A DNA stretch of 64,000 bases from Campylorhamphus procurvoides (GCA_013396655.1 WBMV01005160.1:76229-140228), one strand, 5' to 3'. Positions 10,814-47,654 are shown, counted from the stretch's first letter. Numbers and translations: made by a program. The notes: a model not told the origin generated them from the sequence alone.

Positions 10814-13453
10814 TGCAGCTAATCCTGGATTATTAACATGCACAGGGTTGTCAGAGGTTCCATCCTGGAGACTGGTACCTTTATGATACAATTCTTGGGT
10901 CACTGCAATACTGTATATTTGTACTTAAACTATAGGCCTTTATTTCTTGCATATTCTTCAAATTTATTATGAATTGGATTATTTTAAAAGCTGGGTTAAG
11001 ATTCAGGTTCAAATTCCAGATTCGGTTCACTGAAAATGTAGCAAAATTCACAACAGAAAGTGTCCTTGCTCTTTACCAACACCACAGATACAGGTCCAGG
11101 CTGTATTTGAGGAAATTCAGGTTTGCAAACCTAAAAGAATTAAAGGTACCATGGGACAGTAAAAGAAGTGAACAGAAATTGGTGGATATATGACTTTTGG
11201 AAAACAGTAGGCTACTTCCCTGGGATGGACTTTGCCTGCAAAGCAGTCACTGAAACTGGGCAAGAGCTCCTGATGCAGCAGTTCTGTGGAACACATCCCA
11301 TCCTGCTGTGCTCTTTAGTGCCTTTAGCACTCACACAGACACCAAAAACAAGCTGCATTCTCCTTATTCAGGGGACAGAGGAGGAAATTACTTCTCATTC
11401 AGAGGAAAGCAGAGGTCAGTGTGTTGACTTCCACTGCTGTGGTGAAAAAATGTGTCTGATGACATCAGTTTTAGAGGAGAACTGAAACCTTTTGTAGGAA
11501 TAAGCAAGGTTTGAAGGGTATGGGGAAGTATTTGCTCAAAGAGCCACAGGCTGACCAGGAGCAAAACTCAGCTGTTCTCACTCTAAGTGCATGTGGGTGT
11601 TCTCTTACTCCAGGGAAGCTGAAACTAAAGGCTGAATTCCACTTGCTTTGGGGTGATTTTGCAAATAAACCACAGCCTTGTGAAGTAAAGATTTTTCACG
11701 ATTCAACCCAGGACTAAAGGAATAGGCTTAGAAGGTTTGCAGGCAGAGGTTGAGCTCTGAACTGCTGCCCCCAGAGCTGCCAAAGCCCCGTGGCCGTGCC
11801 AGAAGGTGCAGGTGTGGAGAGGAGCCCTCAGGGCCAGCGTTGGAAAGGCTGAAATACGTGTGTGGCTTGGGCAGCCAGCAGAGGGACATTCCATTCCTCA
11901 GGGCACTTCATACCCCTCGGTCCCAAAGGGGCTGTGGCATGTCCTTTGATGTGTGGCATGGAGCCTGTGCCCCAGGAAGCCAACACACAGGGAACCTGGC
12001 TGGGTTGATCCCAGGGGTAACATTTTGCCCCACTGAACCCCCCTTGGAGAGGCATTTAAAGCCAGTGATGCCAATTACCTTATTCAGAGTTGCCCTGTGG
12101 GCTGCATATCTCGTGTCAACAACATTCCCAGTGATGCTGCTTGGGGAATAATCAAATGCCACAGTGTCAACATTTTGGCTTCTGTTGTGAAACAGAATCC
12201 CCAGCACAGGATCAGTATGGGCAGCATCGTGTGGAAGGAACAGGGGCCTTGGGAGAGCATTTGAAGATGCTCTTAAAAAATCCCATTATTTTCTATTTTA
12301 AAAGCCTTTTCAATTCGGTCTGCAGACTCCCTGCCACCAGGTCTAGCCATAATAAATGCATCACCCTGGGGGAGGAGAGATGGGAACTGAGGTGCAGAAA
12401 GTCCAGGAAGGGATTTTTAGAATGTAAGTTGTTTCTAAATATGTGAAGTGTGCCAGAGCTGGGACATGGATCTCTCCTTCAGGAACCCTAAATACCTTAA
12501 AGTCCACATTAACTCAGCGGCAGTGCATGGCAGGAATGGTTCCAGCCCTGTCCCACCCCTCCCAGCAGCAGCTCAGGGATCACAGGCAACAGAGAGACTC
12601 TGAGCGATGTCCTAAGGAGGTGACTGCCTCCAATATTCCCAATTTCCTGCTCTCATCATGGCCTAGTCAATATTGATCTTTCAGGCCTTGATCTTCTAAG
12701 CAGAAGGACATTGTTTTTGTCTCATGAATCACCTCTTCAGTTTAACAGGAGGATCATCTCTTCTAAAACTGTTTCTGTTTAGAGAAGCTTGGAAAGAGCT
12801 GTCAATGCTACTGGAGTTTATTGGAGCTGTGCAAGGGATGTGTCACCCTCCCTGCTCAGCCTCTGCTGACCTCTCTGCCCTCAGCTTCACTGTTGATAAC
12901 CAAACCGGGCCCTTGTTTGTGTCAAACAGCCACTCCAGCCCTGCTATCTCGGTCCCTCTGTGTAAGAACACCTCCAGATAACCAGGATTTCAGCAGCTCC
13001 CAAGGTCTCCTGTGCCCAATACCACACTGTTCCCGGGCTGGCCTGGCTCTGCTGGCTGTGGATGCAGGAGCTGGGCAGATGTCCCTGTGATGACAGGTGA
13101 GCTCTGCAGCCCCAGCTGTCCCCGGGATGTCCAGGGCCAGGTGGCAGCTGTAACCCTAGAGCAGAGCACTGCTCTTTGTCTGCCCTGCTAAATCGGGGAG
13201 CTGTCACTGCTCCCTCCCAGAGCAGCAGTCCTGCCCCAGCTCAGCAGAGATCCTTGCCCAGGGGTGAACTTGCTGCAGGCTGAGGCTCCTCTTCTCCCTC
13301 CCTGGCCCTGATTTCGGCACTGGAAATGCCCTCCCTGCCTGAACATTATGGAAAATCTCTGATGACTTTTTAACATGTCCTTTGAGGAAAATCCTACTCC
13401 AGGAACACAAGAAAAGCTCTACATTCTGGAGACAGAATGAAGCAGAGTTCAAA

Positions 13454-13500
13454 GACTCACAGAATGTGCTGAGCTGGAAGGGACCCCCCAGGACCATCCA
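13454..13500 (+). mobile_element. CR1 LINE fragment (short)
   Basis: ACTCACAGAATGTGCTGAGC then TGGAAGGGACCCCCCAGGAC and CATCC resemble the CR1 3' end. Only about 47 bp remain. Confidence 0.6.
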
Positions 13501-16020
13501 GGGGTGCAGCAGGACTGCAGCAGCTGGATCTCAGTGCCTTACACCTGCTGGCTCAGAGCATTTAAAATGGCCATGTGTATCTTCTTTTTTCTCAGAATGA
13601 GAGAATAACAGCTGTGAGATTTGAGTATTAGGTATTTTTGTAAGACAAGGCTGAAAAAAGTGGTCAGCATTCACATGAGAGCATAAGATTCTTCTTAAAG
13701 CATACAACAGAGGGTTGATGTAACAAAGATGAATGAAATTATTAATATTAAGCAGAATAAACAATAACTACCCATTACTTCTCATAATACAAAATTCAGG
13801 AAAGCACTCAAGTGGTCATGGAACTGTCCAAAGCCAGTGAAAGAATAATGTTCTTTCCCTTTGACAGCTCAGCTCACACCAAAGCACATTCAGGCCTCCT
13901 GCCCAGTTGTTGCTGTTTTGCCTTCTTAGGAATGTCTGAAACAGCCATGGAAGAACTTTCCCATCTGGAAGTCCTCCTAGTTCTAGTGCTGATCCTGGTT
14001 TTCTTCTTTGGATGGTGAAGCAAAGAAGGTTCTTAGAACTGGATCCTGATGTGGGCAGGGTGACTCAGCCTGGGCCAAATTGGATGGTGGGATCATTTCC
14101 ATAAGGCCTCTGACACCACAGAAATACCACCTGCCTCTCACACTCACAGTGCTGGGAAGGGTTTCTCCTGAATGCTGGGACTGCAAGAGGACCTCAAATA
14201 CATCTGTTCTTTGACCCCAAACTCTCAGACACCACCACGGGCAGCTGGATACCCAAACTCAGCCTCCCCTGAGGCACCAAGCCTTCCTTTGCCTGTAGAA
14301 AGGAGAGCAAAACAGTCCCAGCCAACCAAAACAGGAGAGTTGCCATAGCTCCTGCTCTAATTATACACTAGCAGGACTTGCTGGAGTTGCCATTCACTAA
14401 GGAGATGTCACAGCCCCTGATTTCACTGTGTGAGGCAGCAAAGCCAGCCCAGGGCAGTGCCTGGGGAGGTGAAAATATTCCTACTTCAGTTTAGATCTCA
14501 GTGAGGTTCTGTCCTAGAAGAGCTGAGGCCAATCCAACCCTGGATTTTGGAGGCACCTGTCTTTGCTTTCATCCTCCAGCAAAGGCAGGAACTGGCCTGA
14601 TTTAGTGTGAGTGCTGGCACTGTGTGAGCAGCCCGGGGCTCCCCATTGTCCCGCCAGGCAGGGGCTAAATTTGACTGCAGGATGGGCACTCCAACATGGG
14701 CAACATTCTTTTGGGGAGAGTCATTCTTGGTGTCATCAAGAGGGAGAAGGAAAGCCTCCTTTGTCCTTCCTCTTGCCTGGGGACAGGAGCTCTCACTGGA
14801 CTCTTCACTGGGTGAGTCTGCTTTATCTGTAAATAAAGTCCTGTTTATTGTGAGATTTTATAAGATCTTCAGAGCAGCATCAGTTATTTTGTATGACAGC
14901 TTTATTTGACTTGCACTTCAGAAATGGACTGTGCTCTGTGATTGTATCTGCTTTGAAGTGGAATTGCTGTTTTCTGTTCTGTTTTACTGGTCTGTTTAGG
15001 AAATAATATAAACTTGAATTGAAAGATGTTGGTTTTAGGAGATCAGGACTCTGTATCTTTACATAAACACCAGATCATAAAGCACTGAAATTTGTTCAGG
15101 GAAAAGGAAAACATTATATAGTAAAAATTAATCTGGATCAGTGGTCATTTGTGAGCATGGAAACAAAGTTCTGATGCCCAGGATGACAGGAGTCATTTTG
15201 CAGCTGAATCAGTCCTGAAGAGACCTGTATGCCATGAAATTACAAAGATATTTTCCCATAAAAGCCTACTTTATTTTCTCTTTCTTATCCAACATTTGTT
15301 TCTTCCCAAGTTCACATCTACTAAGGAAATATTATCATGTTAATCACTAATTTTCATGTTGGGATAGTTTGCATTTAGCAGAACAATTGTGCTTTTCCAG
15401 CCAACTGTGCTTTTCCATGCACTCTTTATAAATTTATTTGCATGAATACAAAATTGTACAAGTAAAAAAATTATATTAAAAAATCGTCCCAGTGAAAGCT
15501 GATGGGTCTGTATCTTTCATTGGGCTGGGATTAGGAAGAGTAAAGCTAAAACCCAGTTGGAAAATGTGCCAAGGGAAAATTTCAGTCATGGAACCTGAGC
15601 TGGGGAAAGATTTACAAGTATGTTTGAACAAATTTCCCTCGGCAACAATTACATTAGCAAAGCTGCTTTCCTACAGTAACCTGAGCTTTTGAGACTTGTC
15701 AATGTGCACGGTTTGAGGGTTGAACTGCAGGGAGAGGGAGACAAGGAGGGCAGACTTTAGAGCTGACTTCAGTTTGATGTCCACCAGGGCAGCATCTCCC
15801 CAGGGAGCTGCTCGGGGCACTCCTGGGGACAGTCCTGCTGGTTTTAGGGCAGCTCTCTGAAGGATGCTGCTCTCCCTGTGATTTAGCAAACTCCTGGTAA
15901 GAGCTAAGAAGGGACAAGTGATCTCTGGGGATGCAGCCACAGGACTGCACAAAGCATTCTCCTCCTGTCATAGCCTGGGAACAGGGAATTGCAGATGGGA
16001 CAGAGGCTGAAGGGGTGCTC

Positions 16021-16108
16021 TGGAACTGGGCTAGTGGGAGGTGTCCCTGCCCGTGGCAGGGGTGTGGAATGAGATGGGCTTGAAGGTCCTTTCTAATCCA
16101 TTCCATGA
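16021..16108 (-). mobile_element. CR1 LINE fragment
   Basis: Read on the minus strand, it shows the CR1 order GGAATGGATTAGAAAGGACC, TTCAAGCCCATCTC, CCCCTGCCACGGGCAGGGAC and ACCTCCCACTAG. Confidence 0.75.
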
Positions 16109-16747
16109 CTCCTGCACAGCAGCCTCTGTGCCTGGCTCAGCAGCACTGCCTTCCCTAAGCCCTGGCACATCCAGGCAGGGTCAGGTGTCATCACAACCTG
16201 GGGCTCACAGGCTCTTTGCCATCACAGCTACGCTGCAATACAGTTCCCAGACTGAAAATCTGCTTATTTCCTAAACTTCTCCTCCACGTCTCTCTCTCTG
16301 ATGTTCCATATCTTATTCTGTCCCTAATCTTCCATGTCCCTCTGGTCTCCCTCTCATGATGCTCCTCATTTGTCTGTTTTCTATATCGGGGGTCTGATCT
16401 CATGGAACTCCCTGGGAGAACATCCACCAGATTTAGAGCATAAGATCAGGCCTGGGGAGACAAATCCATCCTCCAAGTGCTGCCTGCTGACTGTTCCATA
16501 CAGCTTCACCTGCCTTGGGAGGCTTCATTTCTTCTCCTGATTCCATTTTTCACAGAAGCACAAACCCCTCTCACAGTGTGAATGTCAGAAAACAGTGATA
16601 AATAAACCTTCATTCACAGCCCCAGAACGGCAAAGCAAAGCAAGGGCTTAATGGTAACTGTAAGATATTCTGTTGAGGTGCCTTACTCAAAAACCACTTT
16701 AAGTTTTATTCTATTCCAGCAAAAAAGTTCATTTTTGACTTCCCAGC

Positions 16748-36446
<19,699 letters not shown>

Positions 36447-36706
36447 ATTAGTTAATTATGTCCCCTTGAATTAAAAAGGAATTTAACTCCTTCAGATTCC
36501 TTTCAGTGTCTCTGCACTAAAATTCAGGCTCATTATTCTATGTTTACTTCAGTAGTATTTCAGTCTTTTTGTTTTGGTAGTTGAAATCTGTGTGGGAAAT
36601 GTGACAGGATTCACACCTGAGAACTGGGCTCTGGGTGGAGTTTTTGGGTATTAATTCACTACTTGTTATGGTTGTCTTGTAGCTGATAAATACTTATGTG
36701 TGTGTT

Positions 36707-36712
36707 ATTAAA
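36707..36712 (+). terminator. MYOM3: Candidate MYOM3 polyadenylation signal ATTAAA
   Basis: ATTAAA lies 260 bp after the MYOM3 stop. An earlier ATTAAA at 36470-36475 is only 24 bases from the stop. No AATAAA occurs in between, so either variant may serve. Confidence 0.4.
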
Positions 36713-37790
36713 CTGAAACCCTGGGTGACATCTCAGCCCTGCTCTTGAGTATATCCATGAGGAAATCAGTGTGTGTGGCTGTGGGAAGTCGGGACACATT
36801 CCAGACATAAAAATGGCCTTATTCCCTACCAGTACTTCATCCCTGCTACTCAGGGGTTGGTTCTACCCTGCAAATGTAATTACAGCACTGGCTCCTTGTG
36901 TCTGAATTTCCTTTAGAATTACAGACTAAAAGAGAAGTTATGAATTTCTAAGAAAGAGTTTGGTGTTGGTTTTCTATTTCAACACAAGAATTACTGACTG
37001 GTATGAACTTAGCAAGGTCACCCACCCCTGGGCTAGAGCTCTGTTTGAATTGAGCAACAGAACTGCAAGACACAGAATTGAATGGGTGCCTTCCAAAATC
37101 AACAGTCACACCTGCACAGGCAGCAAGGAGTGTCACTCCAGGGCTGGAAGGAGTGAGGAGTTCCTGGGGCAGTTGGGGAGATATAAAGAACACATCCTCT
37201 TCACTTCCTGCATCCACTCCAATCAATGTTCCATGTTTTATTTTACCTTTTATCTTCAGTGTAAGCAGTGACTATTAAACCCCAGTAATGATAATGTGCA
37301 TTTAATTCAGCTTTAGATGCACATTACTGACATCTACTGGATAAAGTCACAACTGATGTCCCACTCCAACAGGAGTTTCACTGACCTCAAGCAATCGGAG
37401 ACCCACAATTTTGGAAGAAATAGCTGTGAATTTAATTACTTCACTATTCACCATTTAAGGTTCAAGTGCCCATAGCAGAGAATATTGTGATAATTAGGAA
37501 GTTCCTGTTGTACAACAGTAATTACCTCAATCTATTGTAAATGATGGCATTGTATCTCAAGAATTCTATTCAAAACACAGTAAAATGTATAAAACATAGA
37601 AGCTGTGAACAAAAAGGTGACAAATGAAGCTATGCAACACTTTACACCAATTATGGATAATGAGAACTGAGGTCAGTGACCCCCAACAAATGCAACACCC
37701 CCAACGTCAAGGTAAGGCTTTGCAGAGAGCAGAATGAACTAGAGGTTATGATCATTAAGCACAAATAAATGATTAATAATTGTTATTTCC
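36713..37790. other. Intergenic, MYOM3 to FABP10A
   Basis: AT-rich DNA with no recognisable exon or repeat. AT richness increases toward the FABP10A promoter. Confidence 0.5.
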
Positions 37791-37792
37791 CA

Positions 37793-37805
37793 GTTAATAA
37801 TTAGC
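37793..37805 (+). promoter_or_regulatory. FABP10A: HNF1-like binding site upstream of FABP10A
   Basis: GTTAATAATTAGC differs from the HNF1 palindrome GTTAATNATTAAC at one defined position. It lies about 33 bp before the TATA-like box and 94 bp before the ATG, a classic position for a liver-specific promoter. Binding is inferred, not shown. Confidence 0.55.
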
Positions 37806-37837
37806 CATCTGACAACTGGGCTGGCCCTCCCCTCTCC

Positions 37838-37846
37838 ATAAATAGC
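37838..37846 (+). promoter_or_regulatory. FABP10A: TATA-like box of FABP10A
   Basis: CATAAATAG lies about 45 bp upstream of the start codon, leaving a 5' UTR of about 15-20 bases. It is the only TATA-like element close to the gene. Confidence 0.55.
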
Positions 37847-37886
37847 CCCCCAAAGTGCAGGCAGAGCCCTCACTGGGTGTCACAGG

Positions 37887-39442
37887 ATGGCGTTCGCCGG
37901 GACATGGCAGGTCTATGCCCAGGAGAACCTCGAGCCCTTTCTCAAAGCCCTGGGTAAGTGGCTGCTTCCTCCTGAAATCACCTGCACCACACACTCTGCA
38001 CCTTTTCTTTCTGTCCTAAACTCCCCTTTGCCTGGTGAAGTCTGTTATATCTAACTGGGACATGAAAAGAAAGTCCTAAAAACTGATGTAGGAGGGCTAC
38101 AGATAACCCCAAACCCCTACTCTGATATTTGATGAGTTCCTCAAGAAAGAAGAGCTGTGCCAGAAAGGGGCTTGTGCTGATTAAAATATAACTTTATAAA
38201 CACATTTAACTATGTGTGGATGGCACATTCAGCTGCCCAAAGTGCTGCTGGTCCTCAGGCCTGTTCTCCAGCACCAGTGACTGATGAACACCCCGAGAAC
38301 TGGTCAGCACTGGGGTGTGATGGTCCTGTGGGAGCTGGGAGTGACTGACACTGAGAGCTGGCCAGTAATGTGAGAGGAATTGTGTTTTTACAGGTTTGCC
38401 AGATGACATTATCAAGGTGGCCAAAGATATCAAGCCTACTATTGAAATCCAACAGAAAGGAAATGACTTTGTTGTGACATCAAAAACACCCAAGCAATCT
38501 GTAACCAACTCCTTTACCCTTGGCAAGGAGACTGAGATCAACACGATGGATGGCAGGAAGCTCAAGGTAAGGAGTTCCACAAATGGGGCATCTCTTTATT
38601 CATCCCTTCCCTTCAGTTTCTCTGGGAGTGAAACCTGCTCGTACCATTTCCATCAGCAAACTTTGCTGTCACTTCAACAAACAGAAATGCTTCTTCTAGA
38701 ACTCCCACTGAAATGCTGTGGCCTCCAGTTAAAATCAGCAGATGTGATTACGAAACATCAGCATCATTTATTTTCTATTCACCAGTCCGGTACTACTTGT
38801 AATTGAATTCCAAAACCTGTGTCCTAACAGTGCACTGTGAACTTGGTCAATGGGAAGCTTGTGTGCAAATCAGATAAATTCTCTCACGAGCAAGAAGTTA
38901 AAGGGAATGAAATGGTGGAGGTAAGTGTTAGAAAACAAGAACATGGTAAGAAAAATGCTGAATGAAAAAGTGTTGATTAGCTTTTAGTGTAATCTCAATA
39001 CCTAAAACAAATACCTTAAACAAACCCCAAAATGACATTACTTGCAGAATTCCTTACAGAAATATCAAACCAACCAGTTAGTGGAAAACAGTTCTAGTAT
39101 TCTTTATAATTCATTTTTCTTGTTAAAACCAACCCAGATGACTCTTCTTTAGATACTGCTCATGTATTTAATGCAACCTGCTCAATGAATCCTCTCATTA
39201 ATTGCTGGTTCTGTACATTTTTTCCCTGGTATGAATGTTATACCTGTATTTATAGGCAGGTACTGTGAATGTATTTTCCTGTGGGCTAAGATGGATTTAT
39301 ACATGGATTACAGAAACTTCTGTCACTTAGCTATAAACAGATTTCCTAAGGTCTAAATGGAAAACAAATTATACATATTTGTCTTCTACAGACTATAACA
39401 TCTGGTGGAGTAACACTTGTCAGAAAAAGCAAGAAAGTTTAA
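37887..39442 (+). CDS. FABP10A: Liver basic fatty-acid/bile-acid-binding protein
   Basis: Cytosolic ten-strand beta-barrel carrier that binds bile acids and fatty acids in hepatocytes. Coding exons 37887-37953, 38394-38566, 38831-38920 and 39392-39442 show the invariant four-exon FABP structure (67, 173, 90, 51 nt) and give 126 aa. The N-terminus [14 protein letters not shown] and the blocks [47 protein letters not shown] and [11 protein letters not shown] match chicken liver basic FABP as I remember it, and are clearly unlike mammalian FABP1 (MSFSGKYQLQ). It sits between MYOM3 and SRSF10, where human has no such gene. Residues 1-22 cover strand A and the start of the helical lid. All introns are GT-AG. 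A liver-type promoter is suggested by the upstream HNF1-like and TATA-like sites. Confidence 0.93.
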
Positions 39443-39481
39443 AGACAGATCATCTCCTTTGTGATACCTTTGCATACCTAA

Positions 39482-39487
39482 AATAAA
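39482..39487 (+). terminator. FABP10A: FABP10A polyadenylation signal AATAAA
   Basis: Canonical AATAAA 40 bp after the TAA stop. A short 3' UTR is normal for FABP genes. Confidence 0.8.
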
Positions 39488-41559
39488 GTGCACTTTCCAC
39501 AAGGTGTGATCTTTGTTATCTGAACAAACAGTTGTCTTGGGTTAACAGGACAGGGAATAGTTATGATTTCTGCTCTTCTTACACGTGCATCACTTCCCAT
39601 TATTAGAGGACTGGTTTCCCTAAGGACTCCCATAGATCCCTTCTGTACTCAGAGTGACAGAAGTTTGCTCCCAGACAACCAAACCTGAACATAAATGACA
39701 ATAATCCTTGGGAACAGGCAAAACCGATGTAAATATTCCTTGATTTCTTACATACTCACTGAACATATTCAGCTTTAGTTCCTGTGTTAATAAAGTTTAG
39801 TCTTCTACCAAACCCCTTTCTCTATAACCTGGCCAGCAAAGGGTTAGGGATCCTTTATGCCATTTAAACTCCTCATGGAGAGGTTTTATTCCGATTAAGA
39901 GTGCTGAGTAGATGTTCCCATGCTACAAGAGCAGTCTGTGAGGGGGAGGCTGTGTTTGAGTTAGTAACACTTACAACGTGATACAAGCAATTTGGGAAGT
40001 GTATTCTTATTCTGGGATAAGGCTGTTCTCAAGGGGAGTTTTACTGGCATAAAGGATCATTGTGTTCATTCTGCTTCCCAGGCAGTTCTAATGCTAAGCA
40101 GACTTCTGCAGCCAGAATTAAATCCCATGTGAGTGACACAGGAATCAGATCAGCAGCCCAGAAATCAAGGCTGGTCAAACTCGGGGAGGAGGAGGCTGCT
40201 TTAAAGCACTGGTGCCTCAAAAAGCCACCCAAGGGCTCGCCACCATTGTTTGGGAGTTGCTGGGAAACTGCTGCCAGCTACACCCTGAAACCAAACACAC
40301 AGCCTGGTGTTCCAACAGGAAATCCACAGAACACTGAACAAATGCTGTATCTGTGAACTGTGGGATGGAAAATACTTCAGGTTTCCTTCTAAACCAACAC
40401 AGAGATCATTCATTACTCGTTTAAGGCCTGTGACAGAACAACAGTGATTTGCTTTGATGACATAAAATGGAAATGATGTTAAAGCAAAGTGTGTATATGT
40501 GTGTTATTTTGGTTCAGCACCTACCTCAATATTCCCAGGACACTTGACATAATCTGCCTGGCAAACTCACATCTTCCTCATTTGACCTCAGCCGATGGTA
40601 ACTGGAATACAAAGGTGATTTAAGTTACAAATTGCAGATATCACATGCTAAAAACACACTTAACACTCTTTCGAACCTTAATTGATGCTAAAACATTTTA
40701 ATTTGAAACAACAGAAAATTCTTAAGAGAGCATTTCACCTGCCTGTCTTCACAGTGGGGGTGATGATGTATTTCCGAGAGCAGTGCCCATTTCTCCTGGC
40801 AGTGCCAATGCCCTTGGCCCCAGGGCACCCAGGCTGAGGTCAGAGATTCCCTGCAGTTCCTTAGGGAAACACTCAAAGCCAGGAGGATTCTGATCAGACT
40901 GCAGACTGTGTCCCACGGCCCAAAGGAATCCTGAAGGACAAACCCTGACAGGTTAGGATCATAGCTCGGGATCCACTCTTCCACCAAAACAAGTGATTTT
41001 TCCTGCAAAACACTGAATGAGAGTATTTATAATCTTATCTGTACCTTATTCAAAGTTCTGATTTCCCATGGGCAGAGTTCCAAAAGGGAAATCCTGGCAG
41101 TGTGGATTTCCATCCTTCCCCAAACTCCACTCTTTGGCGATTCCATTGATTTCCAGAATGCCCATCAATCTTTCTTTTCTGGTTTGTGCCACACTCCCAC
41201 CATAACTCCAGTCTCTACTTGTGCTTTCTTGGGTCTGAGATCCCTGAAGTACCTCCAGCCCTAAACCTTAACAAGGCAACTCTGCCAACACATAACTTGG
41301 TTTTTAACACATGGACATCACTTAAGAGCTTAACTGGTAGCTGCCCTCTGCTTCAGATTGAATCTCTCTTCTTGCAGATCAGGCTTGAAAGTAAAGACAA
41401 AACACCGAAGAACGTAATTTCCTAAGAAAATTTTTACACAGTCCACATTTTGCAACAGCACAAGAACTCCTGGGGCTCAGTAGCGCTGTGGGTAATGGGG
41501 CCAGAGCAGTGTGATCACTCAAGGCACGGTGAGGTGGCTGAGGCTGCACTGGTTGCTCT
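39488..41559. other. Intergenic, FABP10A to SRSF10
   Basis: No exon with plausible splice sites and no recognised repeat was found. GC content rises sharply after about 41,500 as the SRSF10 promoter is approached. Confidence 0.5.
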
Positions 41560-41765
41560 GCAGGGCACCCTCAGGGGCTGTGGGGAGATCATGGCGGTCT
41601 GAGGGGCCTGTGAGGAGGCCATGGTGGCCTGAGGGGCCTGAAGGGCGGCAGGAGGGGCGATGGCGCCCTGAGGGGGTTGCAGGGAGACCATGGCGCCCTG
41701 AGGGGCCTGTGGGGAGGCCATGGTGCCCTAAGGGGCCGCAGAAGGTACTATGGCGCCCTGAGGTA
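41560..41765 (+). repeat. GC-rich minisatellite next to assembly gap
   Basis: Imperfect units of about 30-36 bp built on GAGGCCATGGTGGCC, TGAGGGGCCTG and GGCGCCCTGAGG recur about six times and run straight into the run of N. The true array length is unknown. Confidence 0.8.
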
Positions 41766-41852
41766 NNNNNNNNNNNNNNNNNNNNNNNNNNNNNNNNNNN
41801 NNNNNNNNNNNNNNNNNNNNNNNNNNNNNNNNNNNNNNNNNNNNNNNNNNNN
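41766..41852. other. Assembly gap (87 N)
   Basis: A run of 87 N between the minisatellite and CpG-rich sequence. The missing SRSF10 first coding exon (expected 65 nt) most likely belongs here. Confidence 0.97.
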
Positions 41853-42130
41853 ACGGCCGGGTGGGGGGGGCGAGTCCGGCCTGGCCCGACCCGCTCCTTC
41901 TCCCTTCTCCCTTCCTTCTGTTATGTCCTCTCCCCGCTCCTTCTCCCTCCTCTCCCCGCTGCCGTCCCGCGCCCCCCGCCGATCCCTGCCGGGCCGGGCT
42001 CTACAGCCGCGGCGGCTCCGCTGGGGACGCAGCAGCGCTCTCGGAGGGCACCGAGCCCGCGTGTGTCCCGGCCGGGCCCCCCGAGCCGCCGAGCACCGGC
42101 AGCCTCTCCCAGGGCACTGAAACACTCGCG
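41853..42130 (+). promoter_or_regulatory. SRSF10: CpG-rich 5' region of SRSF10
   Basis: Very GC- and CpG-rich sequence with many CCGCC and GCCCCG runs follows the gap. It is consistent with a housekeeping CpG island covering the 5' end and start of intron 1 of SRSF10. No SRSF10 start peptide (MSRYLRPPN) can be read in any frame here. Confidence 0.6.
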
Positions 42131-43496
42131 CAGTGTGCGTTGTGTGGGTTTTTACTTACACGTTCTTAGGAAGCTGCTGGTTTTGCCCGTTCCCCTTTTG
42201 CGGTTTATCGTGTCCCTTCGGGGCTTGTTGGAAGGTTTTCACAGAGCGGTTTGGTGTGCAGTGCAGGTGCCAGAGCGCTGCTGTGGTGTTAATCGTTTTG
42301 TAGGATTTGTATGGAAGTCCCTGCGAGCTCTGATTCTATAAAATGCAAGTTTTCCAATTCCCTGCCTGAATGACTTGTGTCAGAGCTGTTCAGCAAATAA
42401 CAGCAGCGTGGGCACGGTGGAATGGAATGAATTGGGAACCTTGTGATCAAGAGTGTAAATAGCTTCAAATGAAACTCCTTTGGTTGCATGAATTCTGTTT
42501 CCTCTTTCCAGTAGTTTGTTTTACTGAGAGACCAGCTGAGGAGGACGATTACTTCCAAATTCTTTAAAACAGTGTGGATCCTGCTGAGGTGTCACCACAA
42601 GCTGGGGGGTGGATAATGCAGTTTTCCTGGGCCTGGTTCCATTGTGATCTCGGTGCTGGGGGTTGTAGTTCCCTTCTGCCTGCACTGACAGTGTGCACGT
42701 TGTTCCCCAACTGATGACAAAGAGAAATGCAAAACCACTTCAAAAATAGTAGTAACCCTTTATACCACCTGAATATGGTATTATCTTAGTCTTTCTCATA
42801 CAGGTTTTTGACCTCAAATGTCACAAAAATACATGTAAAGGAGCTGATGTGATTAAGAAACCTCTCTGTTGAGGAGAGTGGGTATTCCAGGGGTAGTTGC
42901 AGTTGGACAGTTTTGTCTCAGCTCTCCAAAGCCAGCTCTTTGGAAAAACTACCCTGAGGGCATGAGTGGTTGCTCACTCGAGATCTGTTCTATTTGATGT
43001 GGTTGTAAGTATTGATTATTCTATGGAAATGAGTTTGGGCGACTGGTTTATTCCTGGAATGTTTATTTGGATCTTATAATTGATGTTTGTATGTTGCAAA
43101 ATGACTGTTGAATTAGATGAGGTACTGGAGTAATAATAATTCTCAACAATCCTTTTGCTTTTTGCCAGCCTTTGCTGGTACCTGCTGCATTAATTAACTG
43201 ATGTGCATCCCTCCTCATGTGCTACTTTTTTCTGAGTTGTGCTGAAGGCTGGTTTCCAGCTGCCAGGGTAGATCCTGAGCATCCTGAATCTTGGGTGTTT
43301 CAGAAGGTCCTGGTGTTCTCCCAACTGGGAATTGCTCAAATGCCTTTTTCCCCAAAAAATGTTTTGTTCCTTCCTGTACCAACTGCTTCCAAAAACCAGG
43401 AGTGGTCATATTGATTGTAGATTGATGGGTTTGTTGAAGTTGGTGGCTGTTTTGTTGCACCCTAAGCAGTGACAAAGCCACATGAGATGTTTGTGA

Positions 43497-47654
<4,158 letters not shown>

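Larger units (their letters stand above)
10814..16746. other. Intergenic, IL22RA1 to MYOM3, with MYOM3 5' region
   Basis: No protein-coding exon was recognised. The stretch holds two CR1 fragments and AT-rich DNA around 15,000-15,480. The MYOM3 promoter and any untranslated first exon must lie here, because the MYOM3 start codon sits one base inside an exon. I could not locate that upstream exon. Confidence 0.5.

Noticed and set aside
41511..42341. Long open frame through the minisatellite and the N gap
   Set aside because: Repeat-driven and bridged by N; it shows no SRSF10 or other protein signature.
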